Shown one piece after another: positions 23,498 through 36,800 of a stretch of DNA of 64,000 nt. Below the pieces are notes generated by a model. The model was given only the letters and a program-made list of their open reading frames with translations. It made no database searches and was not told the origin of the DNA. Both the position numbers and the translations under genes were made by a program. The stretch's first letter is position 1. Every line of letters starts with the position of its first letter. The stretch lies in the NCBI GenBank assembly GCA_009103225.1, contig RHPI01002090.1, forward strand, positions 1,631,733 through 1,695,732. The letters run 5' to 3'. The DNA is from Chlorokybus atmophyticus. Lineage: Eukaryota > Streptophyta > Chlorokybophyceae > Chlorokybales > Chlorokybaceae.

Positions 23498-26400
23498 TCA
23501 ATTGTACCACTGCGCCTTTTTGCGCCCAAAGTACTGTCTTTCTGGCTCTTTCTGCAGTGTGTGCTGCACAAGTTCTTGGTACTCCTGCTCCGCGCTTCGC
23601 GCATCTGTTATGCGGTTGTTAAGTATTGCAACACAGCCAAGCTTGCAATGTGCACCGGAGATGCCCAAGCATGGTGATATACTTACTCTCGAATGACTGC
23701 TTTGCATCCTCAGCCTGCAACCTTTTTCTCAATTCCAAAGCACGCATCTGAGCCATCAAGTCCGCTGCATTATCTTCCTCTACCTGCAAAACCACCATCG
23801 ACAGGCTTGCATTAGTGCAGAAAAGACTGGTAGATGAGTCGCTGGCAGAAGCACTTCTGGCTGGGACGTAGCAAGCATGACGCATACCATCCTTGTGTTC
23901 TGACGTCGCTGTCTGTCCTCTTGCTGCGACTGCTGTGCATCGTTCTCGTAACGCAAGCGCTCCAGCCTCTGCGCTTCAGCGTCTTGTTGCCGCCTTTGCT
24001 CTGCAGCAAGAACAGGTGAGTGAGCCAGCACTGCCTGGGTTTGCAAGCGAAAGCAGCTGTCTTCGCAAAGCAGGACTGAAACATTCTACCAGGAAATAAG
24101 TGTTGCTGGTATGTTAACGCAAGCAATTAAGCATCTGGCTCAACACCTTTCAACGCGAGCTGTTCTTCTCGAGTTGTGCGCACTTGGTCCATCAGGCGCT
24201 GACGGGCTTGCTCCTCACGTGCCCATTGGTCCACACGCTTCTGCCACGCTCGGTCCGCTTCTGCTTGGATCTGTGCACATGCAACAGCTTGGTGGGAGTG
24301 CAAACACCACGTAAGTGCACACAGCGCACACAGTAGCAGCCAGGATGCAGACCTTGGCATCTCTCTCCGCTTCATCTGCCTCTTCCTTCTGCATCATCAT
24401 CCTGAGGTGCTCCCGGTATCTGCGGGTCTCAGCCTGCTGTTCTGCTCTATGCTGTGCTTCCCGCGCCTGAGTGAGTTGCATTGAGTACCCACCAGCATTG
24501 TCACTAACAACACTTCACTAGCAGCATGCAACATTCTGTAGCGAAGACAGCTTACTTGGTCTTGCCGCTCAGCTTCAAGAGCTGCTTCAACGAGCCTTTT
24601 GTCTTCTTCTCGCGCAAGTCGCTCTGTTTCTTCCCGCTGTGCTTTTGTTACCTACGCCCATTGGCATGCAGCATAAGCATCGTGGGTTGCTACTTGCGAT
24701 GTGTACTTAGAGCTGGGGCAGCTGGAGAGCGAACAGTTGTTGCACATGTAAACTCACTTGATTGTACTTCAGCATGTCATCTCCTATTCTGCGGTTGCGA
24801 CGCTTGATCTCCTCTGCAATCCTCTGGGCTTCAGAATCATCCTGCGCCCACTGCGACTTCAACGCAGCCGACTCCACCCGATTTTGCGCTGTCGCAGCTT
24901 GCTGAACACGCAGAAAGGCAATCATGTTTCAGAAAATACTGATTTGCAAGCGCAAGCGTTGAAGGTGTCTCCAAAGTTGCGAAACATTAAGGTGCATTAC
25001 AACCACGATACGTGGCCAGATGTGAACACAAGCATCACATATAGGTGACACCACTGCATTGTGCAAACCCCACCTGGCGTCGCTCAATGTCGATTAGCTG
25101 CTCGTTCAACACGCGCACTGCGGCCTCATCAAGCTCCCTGCGATGCTTCAAGTCTTCCAAGTACCTGTGTAAATCACGTGTGTCACGACCCATGCAGCTT
25201 TGAGGTGTCCCTTGCTTGCAGTACTGCTCGTGAGCAACAACCACACTGAATAATGTCACTAGGCATGATGTGCAGCAACCTCAGCAGCATTGTATGCTTC
25301 ACCAACAATGCAATGGATGTGAAGCAACTTGGTCTACTATACGCCCACTGCATGTTGCGCTAGCATGCAATATTTGCAGAACGCACCGCTGTTCCATGCG
25401 AGCATGTTCCGCCTGCAGCATCTGCTCGTATATCTCATCTTGTGCGCGTTCCTGTTGCTTCGCCATCTGTTTCTCCGCCATCTGCAGCAGTCCACAGTGT
25501 GTAACTTGTCCTCGTTGTCAAGTTCATACAGACGCTAGCACTCGGTTGCGTTTGAGTCCCAAGATCACAAACCTGCTGCTGGCGCTGAGCAACTACACTT
25601 GTTCCCCGTCGCTTTGACTCGATCGTGCGGACGGGGTCGCAGCTCTCGCGGAACTGCCGCGACAGCTGCTCCTCAACAAACTGCATGCGCTCCGCCTCCT
25701 GTAGGACTTGTGTTCATGAGCAAGTTCCCAATCCATGACCAGCGTAAACACAAACACAGTGCTGTACAACCTACCCTCTTTGCATTGAGATGGCGCGCTC
25801 TCTGCTCAAGGCTTGCGCGACGCTGCTCCGGCGTCTCAGCCAGCAATGCAAGCTCTTGTCTAAGGGCCTCCTCTTCTTCTTCCAGTTGAGCCGCAAGGCG
25901 CAGCTTTCTTACTGCGAGAGCCTGGCACAACAATACCACATGAAGCAACCATGGCTGTGTGCCATGCATCCCCATGACACGCGCTGTTGTGCTGCACAGC
26001 TGTACATACCTCCTCGTGTGCACGTTGCTCTGCAGCTGTCCTGAAGCGCTGCGCGGCCTTCACCATGTGCTTTTCCGCAGCCACTTCAACTGCAACCTGT
26101 GGTGCACTCTCGCTATCAATATAAAAAAGTGGAACATGCCACACACCTAGGACGAAAGTAGTAATAATAAGTTTGGTGGCACGGAAACCAATCAATAAGG
26201 CTGAGCAGAAAGAAGAGAAAGCTTGGTGCAATGCACTGTGCATATCACAGATTTGGTGAACGCACCAACAAGGGTCACAAAAACATCAGCATCCTGGTTT
26301 GCTTAAATGGTGGAGTCACAATATCTAATGCTGACACCAAGGAGTGCTGACAGAAACACATGCAACTTTCGACAGAAGTAAACCAAACTCAGCTGCTTTA

Positions 26401-26711
26401 CATTTTCGGATGCGGCAACTGACGATTGGTTTGCTGTACTTCCACCGTATGCGCTGCTATGTGTAACTTGTATCATCTTGTATGATCTTTCTGTGAATTA
26501 TGGGTGCGCCATCTGCTCGGCAGTGTTGGATCTGCATTGCAATCAGGGGCTTTCTCACCTTGTAAGTCTGCGCCTGCTGCTGCCGGAGGTTCTCCACTGC
26601 GACAGCCTGCCGCTCCTCCTTGTCCCGGAGCTTGAGTATTCTGGCCTCTCCCGCCGGCCTCCGGGGCGGCGGGGGCGGCGGGGGCGGCGTCTTCCGCTCC
26701 CACCATGACAT
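23498..26711 (-). CDS. CFAP53: Cilia- and flagella-associated protein 53 (TPH domain)
   Basis: Coiled-coil protein of motile cilia; CFAP53 sits inside doublet microtubules and affects ciliary motility. Minus-strand exons run from an ATG at 26711 (MSWWERKT, then a Pro run) to a stop at 23498. About twelve or thirteen short exons are rich in Glu, Arg, Gln and Ala. Family-like blocks, in order: LRLAAQLEEEEEALRQEL followed by an ETPEQRRASLEQRA segment; FVEEQLSRQFRESCDPVR (closely matching the family's FV-E-L-QFRERC region); AEIKRRNRR-type helices; AREEDKRLVEAALEAERQDQ; YREHLRMMMQKEEADEAERD; RQRLMDQVRTTREEQLALK; and a final EYQELVQHTLQKEPERQYFG. Most of the length is trichohyalin-plectin-homology coiled coil. 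The N-terminus is uncertain: an upstream ATG at 26883 (MAAAALAAVPCYQ) has no clean donor. Exon borders are approximate. Assignment to CFAP53 over other TPH proteins rests on the QFRE-C block. Confidence 0.8.
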
Positions 26712-29192
26712 CGCTGACAGTGGGCTAGGCCACTACACACAGTGCTTTTCACCAAATCGGCTGAAAACCTACCCAAACAGACCTGTCCAACAGAGTCCTG
26801 CAATGTTGTGTAATACTATGCCTAAAAAGACATCAGTGTCAAGCCTGGTAACACGGCACCGCCGCCAACGCTGCTGCAGCCATGGCGTTTAGGGTTTGCT
26901 GGCCTGGAGAGCTTGCTGCGTGCATCAGTGCCGGTATTTTTGGCTTGCAAGTTTTGCACACGAGCAGTCACGGGCAGTCTGCCCTCGGTATAAGCACATG
27001 ACATACGTACAGGTTTGATGTCACGGAGTACACACAGTATACACGAAGTCTTTCTTTCGCGCACTGCTATCCATGAATGAAGCACGAATGAAGTGCGACT
27101 TGAACTGAAAGTGAGATTACTTTGTATTGAAGTAATGCACATGAAAACATGCCACACCGTCGCGTTAAGATAAATCTTATTAATGTACTTTAATTCGACA
27201 CAACATCAGCGACACAACTCGTTGTATACGAAAATTATGTTGTATGTGGCATAACTATTCTTATGTTTACCATTATCCGTTTTTGTGGAGGGTTGCATCT
27301 ATTAAATAGGCTATGCCACACATGCAAAATCATGCTGACGCATTTGCACACTCAAACCAAGCCAGCAAACAAACAATAAAATATATTACTATATATCGTA
27401 CTTGGAATACAATGTGCTGTTAATATTTGTATAAAGGTGACTTTATACAATAGTACATACTTAATACTTCAACATACAACCACTCTTCAAATGTTGTCTT
27501 ATACTATAACAATTGTGTATATTTCAACCAACGGTGGAGTCGCGATAAAGCAAGCTCAAGGGTTTCGAAGGGGTTACAACAGAGCAGCAAGTGTGCAAGT
27601 GGTGCATGTTCAGCAACAATGCAGCAAACTCGATTTGTATGGGGGCCAAGGCAGAGTTAACTTGACTATTGCTTAGAAAGACCGCTAGGATCGCTAGGAC
27701 AACCCTCAAGCAACATCAATATAGAGGAGGGGCAACCAACAGCAAGAAGTAGAACAACCTACAGAGAGAGCGCAGGGAGGAGGAAGAGGTCATCATGCTT
27801 AAGCATTCAATTGCAACCTTGATAATAAGGCATCCATTACACACCTCATGATGTGCACGTCATATGCGATGCAGGAAAGCTATGACATGCATGAGATTGT
27901 GAGGCATGCAATGCAAGCAACTCACCACATCACCAAGAGCTCATGGCCACCACCAGGCTGTCAACTTACTCACTCACTACCTACCTAAGTACCCTCACCA
28001 TTAACGCAACCCTGTTAGATATACATGCATGCATACACGTGTAACTACCTGCACGCAACGGCATGGGTAACATCTCACAATCAGCAGGCAGCGGGTACAA
28101 CACATGTGCGCTTCACCAGGCTGTGCACGTACAGGTCACACTTCATACACGCCATGGTGGAGCTGCTAGTGGCGATGTGGACAGATGGCCACCCCTTGAG
28201 ACGCCTGCTGGCGACACTAAGACAAAGAATGATGAGTGCACAAGCGCATGTATACTGCACACCGCCCGCTCTGCTCTACAAGGTGGCGTATGCAGCGCTG
28301 AAGCGTCACCCCAAAGCGCAACAACAAGAGGACGGGGAGCAGGTTGATCGGTGAACACAGCTTGCCCGTGCAAAGGACCCAGCCCCACCAATCCCACCAC
28401 CCAACCCAACCCAACCCGACTCTAAGCAGAACATGTACTGCACAAGAGCACATAAGCGGCACAAGCCAAGTGCCTCCAGCACTGCACGCACAGCACTGCG
28501 ATGGACGGTGCGTGAGGGTTCATGCAGCACCGCACTGCAAGCAACAGGGCAACAAGCAGCAGAAGCGCAGGGAGGTGGGGGAGGAGAGGGCGAGGGAGTT
28601 GTCGTCGCTGATGCTCGTGTGCATGTGGACAACTGACAACCACTGTGCAAGCCCGCGAGGCCGGGTACTTCATGCATGTACTGACTGCTATGGCTAACCG
28701 GGTGTTGGTGGAGTAGGTAGTAAAGTTAGCTAGTGACAGTAGCCCGGTGGTCTACATGAACGGTGTTTGACTGCGTGTGGACACTAAGTATGGTGGCTTC
28801 AGAGGCTGCAGAACTCCATGCCAGCTTGCAGACCGTAAGGATACCTGTGACTACACCTACCACCGCTCTTTGCACAATTAGCGCATCTGCTGCATGACAG
28901 ACAAGGGGTATGCTAATAAGAGACAACACTCCATTGGCACGCCTACCACTGAATCTAGTCACACAACTACCGCGCACAAATCCTGTACAGACATAGAACC
29001 ATGTCCGAACACCCAAGCAGTAGTGATGGGTTTTGTTGGTGCACACAATGCATACAAGCTCTTCGACATACTATACACCTACTCACACACAAGTACCACA
29101 GCCCTACATGAGCAACAGTGGATGGCAAACCAGTGCAAATCCTGTACAGAACTGAACCTCAATCTTCATTTGAGGGCGAGTCACCAGGACCA
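26712..29192. other. Gene-poor spacer, AT-rich centre
   Basis: No gene is supported in about 2.5 kb. 27180-27560 is AT-rich. 28000-28700 is CA/GC-richer, with open frames on both strands but no homology or coherent splicing. It lies 5' of CFAP53 and 3' of the coiled-coil gene. Confidence 0.5.
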
Positions 29193-32100
29193 TTATGCGG
29201 GTAGCATGTCTTGGCCGCATTGGTTGACAAGTTGCTGGGAGAGATGGAACAGACTGTCCATCGCATTGCGTGCTAAACTCAGAGCATTGTCCCGTTGCGT
29301 CAGCTCTGAGCGGATCTGCTCAAGTTCTGCACTGGCTTCGTAAAGATTGGCAGTTTGTAGTTCTATGTCCTGCACAAAGTCCTCGATTTCATCGTCAACT
29401 TGGTCCAGTTCTCTATGTGCATCCTCCACCAGGCACTGACTTAAGCTGGACAATGCCTTCAGTGCTTGCATTGCGCTGCTCATCTCAGTAAGCGCCCCCT
29501 CTGCTGAATTCATCTCAGTTGAGGATACCTCCAGTGCTCTGCCTTGCTGCTGGAGCTGCAGCCTCAACACCTGCAACAGACAACAGCGAATCAGCTAGGC
29601 ATTGAGACACTGTGCTTGTTGTACAGCTAGCGCTCAGACATACCTCAAGCTCCTGCTCTTTGGCCTGCAGTGCAGCAAGAATACCAACCAGTTCCTCGTC
29701 CTTGGACACCAGTTGACGCTTGGCATCCAGCAGCTCCTGTTGTGTCGATGCAAGGGACATCCGTGCGTTCTCCAACTCCTCTGGCAGTGCCACAGCAGCA
29801 TCACTGACATGAATTTGCTCAAGTTCCGCAATCTTGTTCTGAAGTTGTCGGTTTGTTGCAGAGAGTTCCATGACATGCTGGTGAAGTGCAACAGTGCTCG
29901 TCTCATGCAACTCCAAGTCCACTTCAAGAGTTGTATCCAGCAACAGCGACTTGGACAATGCCGCAATGGCTTGCACAACAGAGGTGGCCGTGCTGAGCTG
30001 CTTTGCTTGTGTATCCACACTGCTTGAAAGGGTCCCTATCTTCACATCCTTGCATGCAACCAGATCACGAAGCTCGAACAACTCCGCTTCTTTGACTTGA
30101 AGAGTTTTCATAGCCTGCAAGCATATTGGGCCTAAGCAAATGCACCAGCAATTGGCGCAAGCTGCAATCCAACCATTGCTGGCAACTGTGCATAAATAAA
30201 TAAACCAACTACAAGTGTGCGCACCTGCTCTAGCTGCAGTCGAGTATCCGCAAGTGCTTGCTCTGCTGTCACCAGGTCTATGTTCTTCTTTTCCAATTGC
30301 TCCATTGCTGCAGCCAACTCCTGGACGCTTTTCTGCAAATCCAACTGCCGGACAAACACTAGTCAGCATATCGCAGCATTGGCGCAATGTAAGCTGTGAT
30401 CAGTATTATACGCAACGCATGGCAGCAACGAACAGATCACTTCCTGTACCTGAGCTTGCGCAAGCTGTTGCTCCTTTTGATACAACAGATCATTGACTCG
30501 CTGGAGCTCTGCACTTTTGGTTGCGAGCTCGGCCCTCAACGCAGCAATTGTTGCAGTTGCTGCCTGCAGCTTTTCGCGTTCTGCTCGAAGATCATTTTCT
30601 TGCATTTCAATCAGGGCACTCTGTTCAATGATGTATCCATTCTTCTGCAACAGCTCTGCTCGAGCTTCACTCAGCTCAGCATCTCTCTGCTTCAAATCCT
30701 CGACTGCACGAGCAAGTATCTCTTCCTTAGCAGACAAGGAAGCTTGAAGAGACTTCACCTCGGCAGTGCGCTGCTCAGCCACTGATGTTGCCTCATGGAC
30801 ATCTCTGCGAAACCCGGATACCACACGCTGCGAAGCCAGCAGCTCCTGCACACCAGTTGCAACCACGTTAACAACAACACACAGCAACCAACTGAATGCC
30901 ATGAGGGGGAACACCTGTACCTTTTGTACATCTTGCAGCATCAGCTTGGCAGTGTGCAGCTCTTCACTAGTGTATGCGAGTGCGGAGTCCGACAAGTCAA
31001 TTGTTTCCTCCATAACCTGTTTGGCGAAACGAACTTAAAAGCCACAAGACACATGCAAGCAGGCATTACCCACTGATAACATATAACACAAATAAATAAG
31101 CATCCGAAGGACTGCGAGGACAGGACGCACCTGAATTTCTTTTTCTGCTGTCATCCAGGCAAGCACCTTCTGCTCCAGCTCTGACTCAACCTCAACCAGT
31201 CGCTCCTCCTTCAATGCTATAGCACTCTTCGCATCTACAAGCTCAGCATCCCTCTCATCGAGCCGCAGCTGCAAGTTCTCCATGTCAATGGCGCGCTCCA
31301 GCAGCAAGTTGTTGCGAGACAGTAGCACATTTTCTTTGGCATTGATCTCATCAAAAGCAGCCTGAAGAGCTTTTTCTTTCTCTGCCAGAAGTTCCTGCGA
31401 GGTCATAGGACAGTTAGTACATTGCAAACAACCACTATGCAGCGGCATGCTGCCATCATGCAGCAATTGCAGCAACCTTTGTGGCTTGTAACTCAGCCTC
31501 GCGTTCTGCAAGGGCGGCCTCTGCTGCTGCAGCCTTCTCCGCCTGCAAACGCAACTGTTCCTCCACTTCCCGTACTTCGTGAAACTGCGACTCCAATTCG
31601 GTGCGCATGCGCTCTAAGTCCTGCTCCTTTGTGGACGCTTCAGCAAGTGCAGACGCCAGAAGTCTTTCGCGGTTCTCCAACTCCTCAGTTGCCTCCTCCA
31701 GACGCAGCTGGTCAAACAAGTAACATTAGCGATTGGACAACCATCTTTATCAACAACCCTAAAATGTCCCAAGCTGTGACACCTGGTCATCCGCCAAAGC
31801 TTTCTCAGCGGCTCGGAGCTCATCCTCTTTGGCACGAAGATCGTCAACAGCGGACAGCAGGTTGGCTTCCAGCTCGGTAACAACCACCACTAACTCGTTC
31901 ATCTTCTCGTTGCTGCGTGCGTGGCAATAACTGGGCTAATGCATGAATGCCATTAATGACTTGGGATTGCAACCTCAGCCATTGATGTGTTTAGGTGATT
32001 CCACAACCAACAGCGTTTTCGGCGTCAAAATGGTCATGATTAAAAAGGCACGCCGGCGTCTTGCACGTAATGACACAAGCGCGATGCACTAGAGATGCAA

Positions 32101-32456
32101 ATCATGGGCACAAGAAGCCGCAGCAAATGTACCACTCACTTGCGATCCAGTTGGAGGCCACTGGAGTTGCTGGCCTGGCGAAACATTTGCTCCAGTGTGA
32201 GCGGCTCGCCCGTGGCTTGCGCCTGTTCCACTGACTGGGCCTGCAGACGGCGAGCGGCCATTCGCCTCCGATTGCCGTTCCCGCCACCCCGGCATGTCAC
32301 GGTGAGTCCCGCCACGGGCTCCGGCCGCCGGCGTGCACCCTGCGCGCTCCATAGAGCAGCGGCACGGCCCTCGCTCCCTCTCACAGACGCGGAAGACAAG
32401 CCCGCAGCGGCGGCCATGTCACCGACCCGGGCCATGGGACGCAAACACGCCGCCAT
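29193..32456 (-). CDS. Plastid-targeted long coiled-coil protein
   Basis: Minus-strand exons: 32456-32140, 31912-31783, 31707-31477, 31394-31131, 31016-30921, 30845-30450, 30344-30225, 30114-29644 and 29570-29193, giving roughly 800 aa. The N-terminus from MAACLRPMARVGD is Ala/Arg/Ser-rich and ends AGLTVTCRGGG, which looks like a chloroplast transit peptide with a V-T-C cleavage site. The rest is nearly continuous heptad coiled coil: AVDDLRAKEDELRAAEKALA, LLAEKEKALQAAFDEINAKE, NLQLRLDERDAELVDAKSA, LRAEREKLQAATATIAALR. It ends DNALSLARNAMDSLFHLSQQ. Overall architecture resembles the myosin-like plastid proteins of plants (MRC/PII1 group, linked to starch-granule initiation) and MFP1-like filament proteins. 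That is inference from design and remembered motifs, and any long coiled coil could mimic it. An in-frame ATG at 32576 would lengthen the N-terminus by 40 residues. Confidence 0.75.
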
Positions 32457-33881
32457 GGTGCCCGCCGCCGCCGCCGTTGCCGCCTCGCCAACCCTCAGAC
32501 AGCTTCCACCGTGGCCCACAAGAGCCTCGAAACCCTCATTCGCATCGTGCAGCACGACCGTGGCGGACTTTTCCACCTGTTCCGGACCCTTTTTTGTTCG
32601 ATGGACCGAGCGGGAAGTCTAGACCAGTCATTAGGGTTTTCAAGGGTTTGTGAGGGGACAACTCCACAATGGTGGTCATTATGAACTTGGTAATTTGCAT
32701 GATGCCCAGAAGCTGAAGCTTGCCTGTACCTGTACCACCCTGTTATTGGCAGTAGCCTGCGGCCTCTAGCGCATCCTGGCCGTCGGATGAAAGGCTTTCG
32801 CGGACATGAAGCGGTTACATGCACGTCGCGACGCGGCGGCCGCCAGCTGTCGGCCGCGGGCCATGCAATTGAGGCCCTGACTGGCTGCCAAGCTGGATGA
32901 TACGCCGAGGCCCTACGTGTCAGCACGCCTACAGCCTACTCTGCAATGCAATGCACCGACGAGATACCAGTTGCCGGCCTAGAGCAGATCTGACGTTGCT
33001 CGGTATTTGTACCGTGCCAGTCCATGAAAGGCCAGATGTGCTTCATTCAAAACTGACCACCACAACTTGTGTTATACAAGAAGGATGTACCTCATCAGGA
33101 CATTCAGATGAAGCGCATGCCAAATTGGAAATATCAATGGTATCATAATACACCTCATTGGAGTTACGATCAACAGGGCAATGCAATTTTGTTGCAATAT
33201 AGCTTACATTACAATGAAGACCCACAATATGCTTGTCCGTGTTATAATACAATATTTATTATAATGAAAACGTATATTGCAACTACATATAATTTGTCCT
33301 ATATAAGTCCATCTTCAGATATTATGTGTACGTAAACAGTTATGATGTGTTCAGGCTTTTACTGTAATGATAAAAAATATACTTGTTGCTATTGCAAGCC
33401 CTGAACTTACGAAATACAATGTAACATTGAACATTGCATGAATTTTCATGTCAATGCAATATACTTGTGAATTGCATTTACTGTGACACTGTAGCCGATG
33501 GGATGCTATCTATATATATAACACATTTCATATTCTCACGAGTCATCACCATTTTGTGATGTCAAACTGCAATCGACATTGATTCATTTATCAGGCTACA
33601 TTGCCCTCCATAGCAAATCCCGTCATGCGTTATTACGCTTACAACAACATAACTGCTTCTTGTTAGTTGCAATTTGCTCATTGTCAAAAAAACACAGACA
33701 AACAAGCCACGGCAACACATCGAATGCGCACCCACACACAAACACACTTAGAACCCATGTTTGCGCAGGGCATATTGTTGCATACCTACCAAGCACCCAG
33801 AAACTACCAGAAAAGCTCTTTGCTCTGACTGCTTACATGGGCTTGCCACCTGACTGTAACCACTTGCAGTACTTACGACGC
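32457..33881. other. Gene-poor spacer, strongly AT-rich at 33.1-33.6 kb
   Basis: This lies upstream of the coiled-coil gene and downstream of GTF3C3, both on the minus strand. No gene is supported. The GC-rich 32.46-32.9 kb part probably holds the coiled-coil promoter. 33050-33570 is AT-rich with TATATATA at 33511. Confidence 0.5.
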
Positions 33882-36800
33882 TCAAACTACTGCGTGTTGT
33901 GATAGCACTTGTCTTGCCAGCTCCACCGCACCGCTAGCCTTGTATATCAGTGCAAGGTTGTGTGCAGCTTCACGCCTTAAGTCGTAAGATTGCCTCCGCT
34001 CTATGACACCTTCAGCAACTTCGGATCGCGCTGCCATATGATCCTTGCAGATGTCCTGCGTGAGCGCGCGTTGATAGTACGGGACAGCCATATGCGCCAG
34101 TCCCAACTGATGATAGGCCCTGGCGAGATTGTAGCACGCCTCTTGGTTGCCATTACGCAATGTGTAGTAGTGATGAAACGCGGCAAAGGCTAGCAATACA
34201 GTCTTGTTGCGGTCTTTGACCCGGCGACTCATCGCAAGGTGGAGGTAGGCGACGCCCATGCTAAGGAAAACCATGGGCTCACCTGGGGCAAGCCGCGCGA
34301 CATGCAGGAGCTCCGCCAGGGACAGCTGGAAGTACTCCGACAGGCTATACTGCTGTCCGAGCAGCAGTTGCGCAGGCACCAGGTCGGTTTGTCGCGAGAT
34401 CAGGCGCACGAGAAACTTCTGCGTGTTTGCTGCGCGCTCCTGGCAGAACTTGCCGAGGTGGTTGAGAAGGTTCCAGACGGGCACAGAGTCCGGGTTTGCC
34501 AGCGCAACCTCGCGTAAAACACTTGATGCCTGAGCGTGCTCGCCACCAGCATAGCTCACTGCCATGAGGAGGAACCTTAGCCTTGCGCGCAGCTCCTTGT
34601 CCATGTGCTTGTGGAATGAGGCCTGAATCAGCTCGATTGCATCGAGGGCTTGGCCATGTAGAGCAAGCACTCGGCAGAACTGCAGAACATAATCCAGTCA
34701 ATGTCGGCATACCATGCGGACAGGCACAAAATCCTAAGCTAATAGCGACACAGGACAGGTTTACTACCACTAACGCTGTTGGTCACATACCTTGAGCAGC
34801 AAGTCCACATACTCGTCCCTCTCCAAAAGTCGCTGTAGATGCAGCTTCAACATCTCCGTAACACTGCACGGAAGGCATGCATTGCAATTATGACAGATTG
34901 ACAACATCAGCTTGATGCATGTCATGCTCATCACTCGGTGCACGGATAGCCCTTACCTGTCATACTCGCTCATGGCATCTGTTGCTTGCTCTGCCGCATG
35001 TGATTCTGAAGATTGTTTCATCTTTGCTGGCCGTCGTCGGCGCCTTTTCTTGCGGCGCTTGTATCCCTGAAACAGCCCGTCCGCTATCTCTTCATCATCA
35101 GATGACTCTGCAACTGCAGCAAGAGGTGAGTCAGTTGCAGCAGGCAACGCACTGGTCTGTAAGCAAGTCAAGCACACAAACTTCCTCTGTGCTTGACTTG
35201 CAAATGGACTTGGTACCATGCAGGTACGCAAACATATGTTGGACAAACAAAACTCAACATGCCGCTGTGGTACCTATTCGTCGCTGTCTCTTTCTAGTGC
35301 CAAAGACAAGGCCTCCATCGCCCTGCAGAAAAGCACGGCCAGCTTGCAAGAACTCCTCCCACCGGCCAGCCGCATACAGCAGCTGAGCGCGGTGCACCTG
35401 CAGTGCACACATGGACATTGAGAATGAGCGCTTTCCCCCCAACATTGCATCACATTGCATCACAATACAATGTGATGCAATGTTGGNNNNNNNNNNNNNN
35501 NNNNNNNNNNNNNNNNNNNNNNNNNNNNNNNNNNNNNNNNNNNNNNNNNNNNNNNNNNNNNNNNNNNNNNNNNNNNNNNNNNNNNNNNNNNNNNNNNNNN
35601 NNNNNNNNNNNNNNNNNNNNNNNNNNNNNNNNNNNNNNNNNNNNNNNNNNNNNNNNNNNNNNNNNNNNNNNNNNNNNNNNNNNNNNNNNNNNNNNNNNNN
35701 NNNNNNNNNNNNNNNNNNNNNNNNNNNNNNNNNNGGGGGGGGGGGGGGGGGGGGGGGGGAAGCGCCCCAACAGAATCACATGCCTGAAAGCGCTGCGCGA
35801 GTTCTAAGGGTGGCGTCTCGTTGGTTGCTGTGCTGGCAACTTGTGGGGGCGGTTTTGAAGCAGGTGCAAATGGCAATGCTGGTTGTTGCTCTGCATGTGT
35901 TGCTGTCGTGGCGTGAAGGTTTGCGGGCATCAACGCCAAAGCTTCGTCCACGCGATCCTGCTGGTGAAGGATGTTCGCCAACTCTAGCACAGCCTCTACG
36001 TGCTGCGGTTGTTCTCTCACCACTGCAAGGGGTCAACTACAGTGTTGGCACCAGCAGCGAGCGCTTGTCAAGCACAGCAGCAGATTGATGCTAACCTGCA
36101 AACAGCAGCTGCTCAGCATCTTGCGCATTGCCGGCCGAGCAATGGCACTGTGATAGCTTGAACCATAAGCTGGGCTGGTCGAAATCGGGGTTTGCTCGGA
36201 GAGCACTGCGTTACCATGCACCTGTTAGCAACCAATGATACAGCCTGGCTTAGCACATGAACGGGAAAGTCAATTTGCAACGGTGAACGCAAAGAACAGC
36301 CTGTCAGTTGACTCCAACACTTCTTCGCTATCACAACATACTTGTAGTAGTGCAGCGCTTGCTGGGTCTCTCCAGCTGCTGCAAAGGCGTCTCCAGTGTC
36401 CAGGTACAAGTCCCCGTAGTCCATGACGGATGCATTGTTCAGAGTAACAAGCACCTCCTGCAAAGCAGGGAATCAGGTTCTCCTGACTCCAGTGCTCTCT
36501 AGGCATGGCATGCAGGAAGCTTCTGCGGGTAGTCACCTCTGTTTCATGTAACTCGCCCTCATACACAAGGCAGACCCCCAATTTGACTGCCAGGTCTATG
36601 GGTAGATCTGATAGCTCAGCATCAGTCTGTGCTCGCAAGGCTTGCCGCACGCGCTGAAGGATGGCCAGCGCAGATGCAAAGTTTCCGCTGTCCATGTACA
36701 GCTCCGCAAGCATGTTCACCGGCGTCAAGTCACCCTGACCGGGTCAGCACTATCGGCCAAGTGTTCAAGCAATGGCACCTGCATGGTACCCTGCAACAGC

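Noticed and set aside
28025-28700. Coding gene suggested by overlapping frames on both strands
   Set aside because: Frames are short, low-complexity (Pro/Ser/Cys) and lack coherent splice sites or similarity.
35411-36088. 225-codon + strand frame across the 35.5-kb gap
   Set aside because: It consists of N and poly-Gly from the homopolymer, antisense to GTF3C3.
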